From positions 73,600,570 through 73,664,569 of the forward strand of contig OX439000.1 in NCBI GenBank assembly GCA_949316495.1: a stretch of DNA of 64,000 nucleotides, given 5' to 3'. The stretch is from Amphiduros pacificus. Lineage: Eukaryota > Annelida > Polychaeta > Phyllodocida > Hesionidae. The translations under genes and the position numbers were made by a program. A model generated the notes under the pieces. The model was not told the origin of the DNA and searched no databases. It saw only the letters and a list, made by a program, of their open reading frames with translations. Below, piece by piece: positions 60,100 to 64,000 of the stretch; within the stretch, counting starts at the first letter, position 1; every line of letters starts with the position of its first letter.

Positions 60100-62515
60100 A
60101 TCTGTTCAATCAAGGTCATGTTAATGAAGGGCATTTCCAAACCAAAATATCATGATCTGAGTCAGGGATGAGTCTTATATTAAGTTTTAGTACACCTTGA
60201 AATTCTTAACTGTATCAATTGTTTTTCTTTACTTATGACACCCATCCTACACTTCTGTAACAAACAGTTTTCATAGCATGTACATATGAGTGGGTTTTCT
60301 GGTTGTTTAGGGATACTGATATCATTACCCTCAGTAGGACCCATGAGACAGGGAGATCAAGATTGAAAATACATATGAAAATAATGATGACCAAATATTT
60401 TGTCTGATTATTTACACAGGAAATAGTTACAAAGATTATCAAATTACTGCTTTCAAAGATTTTCAAATTATAGTTAATAATTTTTGGATTAGAATTAGTC
60501 ATTTGATAAAATGTGTGTTTAGTACATTCCTGACTTGATAGTTGAAGTTTCACAGCCTTCCTCTACATACACTCACATAAAGGGCAAGCAGGCGGGCAGA
60601 TACAATCAGCAGGTGGGAAAGGATTATCTAACATTAGCTGGGACAGTGTGTTTGTGTAAGTTTTGGTAATATGGCTTAGCCAGTGGGGTGATGACACTGT
60701 AGAAACTTAATAATTATATTATAATTGACAACATGACATGGATTTTAAATTAACTATTCACTGTGGGACATGCATAGATTATCATCCTACAAGTTAATGA
60801 TTACCACAAGCCCCAAAGGGGCACATATTATATCTTTATAAACCCTTCCTAACTAAATAAACTCTTCCTCACTAAACAAAACTGTTTATGAAACAATGAA
60901 AGGCCTAACTTTTGAAAGGCCTAACAAAAAAAATTAAAACAAAATAATTAACATTGAAAAGGCCCAATCAGTAATATATTTAAAAATTTATATTTATTTT
61001 ATCAAAGATTGAACCTGTGTCAATCTGTATCAGCAGCAGTGAACGAATCAAATTGTTATCAGAGTATGTTCAAACAAGGAGCATAAAATGACAGGAGGTA
61101 TTAAATTAAATATTTAATGCTGTGGTTGCAGAGCAATTATTCAATATATGTATGAGCAACTATTCAATATATGAATGCTCTCCAATATTTGCTATGTATT
61201 TGTGAGAATGCAGGTCAACTTATCAAAGAAAAATATTATGGTGGCAGTTAGTCAACAGTTCAATTTGATCAATGACATAACTACTGGCCTCCAGTGGAGA
61301 GGAGTGCTGACAAAACATGTGCTTTCCTTCTGTCAGTCTTTGCTTGATGATTGTACACAATAACTTATCTGCACCATGGCAACATATCTACCTTGGGTAT
61401 GGTTGTGCCATTTTTCTCTATAGCATATTATCTGAGAAATAACATAAGTGTGAAAATGATTTTTACAACACAAATGACATATTAAACATCATAAGGCCCA
61501 GATTTGTAAGAAGGATTTTTTTCAAGATCATGTTCAAAAATATTATTCTTGTGTCTGTAATTACTGTGAACAATACAGAAGCAGTTATCATAGATTTAAC
61601 TCGAAATCTTAATATTTGATACAATTAATTCAGGCCACTAATTATAAAATTAGGTCATGTGATCTTGATTAGCATATCTCCTAAACACTGACATCTTACT
61701 TCTATCATGTATAATTCAACACATGTGCATTTGTCTTGCAATACACCTAGTCTTGTGTCACTATCTAGTTTTGCCCCACATGCAGGGGCAGTCAGCAGCC
61801 ACTTGTCTCTGGTGTCTTGTTACATCCGATTTCTCTTTGTGGCTCATTAGCTCCAAGCAGAAATAAACCCCTCCCTGCATACAATCTATTGTGTGGATTA
61901 GGGACTAAAATGTGAAATCACTCATGTGACATAGAAATTGGATTAAACAACATCCATCCACTCATATCATAATGCAATTGAATTAAACACATTCCTCATA
62001 CTGTAAATAAACTAGATGAACTAAATCTGAGATATCTATGATACTCTATTAAAAGCATTAAATTATACTCAATAATAGTATAAAAGATCTGTATTTTGTG
62101 AACTACTTGTTCAATTTTAATATGTTGCCAGAGTAATGTAGCTAAGTTAGGGTCAGTTGAGTAATCACCTTTAATGCCTTCCAACCACAGGGTGGTTTTA
62201 CATGTGTCTGCTGAACAGCTTCTGAGATCTAAAGGTCACATAATCATGAGATTAAATTAAGTGGTTGAAAAAGATATATTGCGCATGCATAATCAAGTTG
62301 ACATTTTATCAAGCATGATAGGCTAGTGAATGGAGGTAAAAATTAGAAACCAAACAGGGTCAATTGAGGAATAATAAAACAAAATTACTAAAACATTTAG
62401 TGGTGGACAAATGCTGCAATCTTGAAGAATGAAAATGAATGAAATGTCCTCCATACTTTGTTATAGTTTCTGTTTGTGCCAAATCAAAGATCCACTGCAA
62501 TGCACTGCAAAGGTT
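60100..62515. other. Noncoding intergenic stretch
   Basis: No exon or repeat structure recognised on either strand; short frames at 60233-60553 and 61175-61363 have no family resemblance or splice context. Confidence 0.45.
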
Positions 62516-62520
62516 GAGTT

Positions 62521-62938
62521 TCCAATTCTCGCTATCTGCTCTCCCGGTTTATTGAACACCAGATGTCAGCTCAGTTGATTCGCAATGCATTGTGGGCCGA
62601 TTTGTTGCACGCTATACTTCCGGGGCACATGTTTGGCCCACGGACCTCACGTAGTGAATGTCTGCACTCAGGACACATGCAGCACATAATTTTGAAATTG
62701 CAGTTCAGTTTATTTACATTGGAACATGATTAATCAATTAGTGAACATAAGATGACCGTTGAAGACCTGTACACACTTATCTAGCAGATTGAAATGACGG
62801 AGGAATAACTTGCGTTTGTTTTGACTGGTGTATAATTGGACCGGAAGTACCCAGTGCAACAATCGAGGTGAAATTCGATCGTAGCGCTCTGAAAATGCAG
62901 CGGATACGGGAGAGCAGATAGGGAGAATTGAATCTTTT
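62521..62938. mobile_element. ~420-bp MITE with nested inverted ends
   Basis: CAATTCTCGCTATCTGCTCT at 62523 and the complement of CAATTCTCCCTATCTGCTCT at about 62936 form inverted ends continuing into CCCG. A second inverted pair lies inside: TTGCACGCTATACTTCCGG (62604-62622) against CCGGAAGTACCCAGTGCAA (62840-62858). No coding capacity. It lies 14 bp beyond the stop codon of the integrase-like gene, so it may end up in that gene's 3' UTR or be the terminal part of the same element. Confidence 0.7.
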
Positions 62939-62951
62939 TGCAACATATTAT

Positions 62952-63949
62952 CTAAACACCTGCATGATGAGATACTCTGTCAATTACATATTCCAGTGCA
63001 GTTGACAGTGTCTGCCACTGATTATTGACTGTGGCATCTAAAACGAGTGACCAGTCTGGATATCTGGTTTCAATCTCTTGAAGACATACAGTCCTGTCTT
63101 GATTGTTTGTAAAAGGATCAGTTTCAAATACAGGTCAAAACACCAACTTGCTGTCTGTATTCCTCAGCTGTGACCACTGATGATGGGAAATCCGCTTCAG
63201 TCACACATCCAGTCTGTTTTTCATACATAAGTACAGATGGAATGCCCCTACCTGGAAAAAAATGTATAATAAAAATGAATGAAACAGGCATTTCAAGTAA
63301 AACGGCAAGGTATCATTGTTAGTTTTTTGTTATGTCATTGCATTTAACGAATATTCCTGACAAACCAGTGAAATGCTATTGGAGATCAATTAAGTCTTAA
63401 CCTTTTCATTCGACTCTTTTAGAACTAACACTTCTTTTTGAAAATAGCTATAAAATTAAGAGTTATCTAAAGGTGCTGCTTATTTTAATCTAGTTCATTG
63501 CTCAGATAGCTGATTGAAAAATATTAAGTATAAAGTTATTATGAAAAACTAAATACTAAGCTATTTCACAAAGATAATGTGTAGAAAATTAATCATGTAT
63601 ACCCAAGAGTTAATGTCAGCTCCATATTTCCATATAAGCTTTAATGTTCCACAATATAATTAAAACAACCAGTAATTCTGGAGACACAAGTTTTGAGCAT
63701 TCTGGTAAAATTATTTTACATGCATCAATAACATAATTTTATACCTGGTATAGGATGTTCATTGTGTGCAGCAACAATCCTTTCCCGACCAATGTTGCAA
63801 AGCTCAAGCAACATCTGTGAGCTACAGAACCTGTGTAGATTGTCACCAACATCGAACTGGCCTGCTCCTTCCATTTCTCTCATGGCAAATTTGATGGGAT
63901 AGTTCAATCTTTGATTGATTTCAGGCCATACTCTTTCAATCACGTGATT
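62952..63949 (-). CDS. Integrase-like (DDE transposase) gene, 3' exons, runs off the window
   Basis: Exon 63949-63745 starts after TTATAAATCAG and reads NHVIERVWPEINQRLNYPIK, then MEGAGQFDVGDNLHRFCSSQ and VAAHNEHPIPG, ending phase 1 at GTATAA. Exon 63251-62952 starts after a pyrimidine-rich CCAG in the matching phase with RGIPSVLMYEKQTG and AEEYRQQVG, and later DPFTNNQDRTVC, ending at TAG. This C-terminal block is known from a family of intron-bearing integrase-core proteins in fishes and invertebrates; I suspect IS3EU- or Ginger-like DNA transposon origin. The frame is not continuous through the last exon, so the copy looks broken. The catalytic core would lie upstream, outside the window. 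Confidence 0.6.
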
Positions 63950-64000
63950 CTGATTTATAAGAATAAGATTATTGAGTGAAAATAGGCAAAGCACACAGGA

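Overview
This is an AT-rich animal nuclear window, most likely from a mollusc and probably a bivalve. The evidence is conserved metazoan genes with many short exons and long introns, two copies of a pearl-type element (tandem-repeat core, tetranucleotide microsatellite, 3' hairpin) of the kind known from bivalves, and a dense load of SINEs, LINEs, MITEs and DNA transposons. No bacterial or organelle signature is present. All exon models were read by eye from splice signals, phase and protein conservation.

Host genes. (1) 8532-10885, minus: a three-exon gene for an F-box/leucine-rich-repeat protein with an N-terminal CPxC half-finger; two perfect CRE palindromes lie just upstream of its ATG. 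(2) 18753-28111, minus: SMYD5, a SET/MYND lysine methyltransferase, traced over 12 exons with consistent phases. (3) 28312-33799, plus: TMEM129, an ER membrane E3 ubiquitin ligase, five exons. SMYD5 and TMEM129 are head to head, with start codons about 200 bp apart, and probably share a promoter. (4) 54909-59833, minus: an unrecognised gene with four phase-compatible exons and a TATA plus CCAAT promoter; a second copy of its exon 3 lies in a 2.5-kb duplication. (5) 62952-63949, minus: 3' exons of an integrase-like gene that runs off the right edge.

Mobile DNA. 1-8.5 kb: noncoding DNA, a 3.1-kb pearl-like element, two MITEs and a long AT microsatellite. 11-17 kb: a 19-bp minisatellite, a hairpin MITE and a second pearl-like element. 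18-33 kb: the introns of SMYD5 and TMEM129 hold a 5'-truncated LINE, TAA/ATT microsatellites, a MITE with terminal inverted repeats (TIRs) and 5-bp target-site duplications (TSDs), a TTAA-flanked element, long hairpins and tRNA-derived SINEs. 34-50 kb is a nest: DNA transposase relics, a broken Ty3/gypsy fossil split by a CR1/L2-like LINE, and a 5.4-kb hAT element with introns, TIRs and a 5-bp TSD that itself holds a SINE with a perfect 12-bp TSD. 52-59 kb: a recent duplication with one edge in a SINE.

SMYD5 modifies proteins by methylation, while TMEM129 and the F-box protein belong to ubiquitin pathways. There is no sign of an operon or of a toxin or defence cluster. The most unusual points are the head-to-head gene pair, the twin CREs, the nested hAT element, the exon-bearing duplication, and the pearl arrays whose every unit carries a nuclear-receptor-like half-site.
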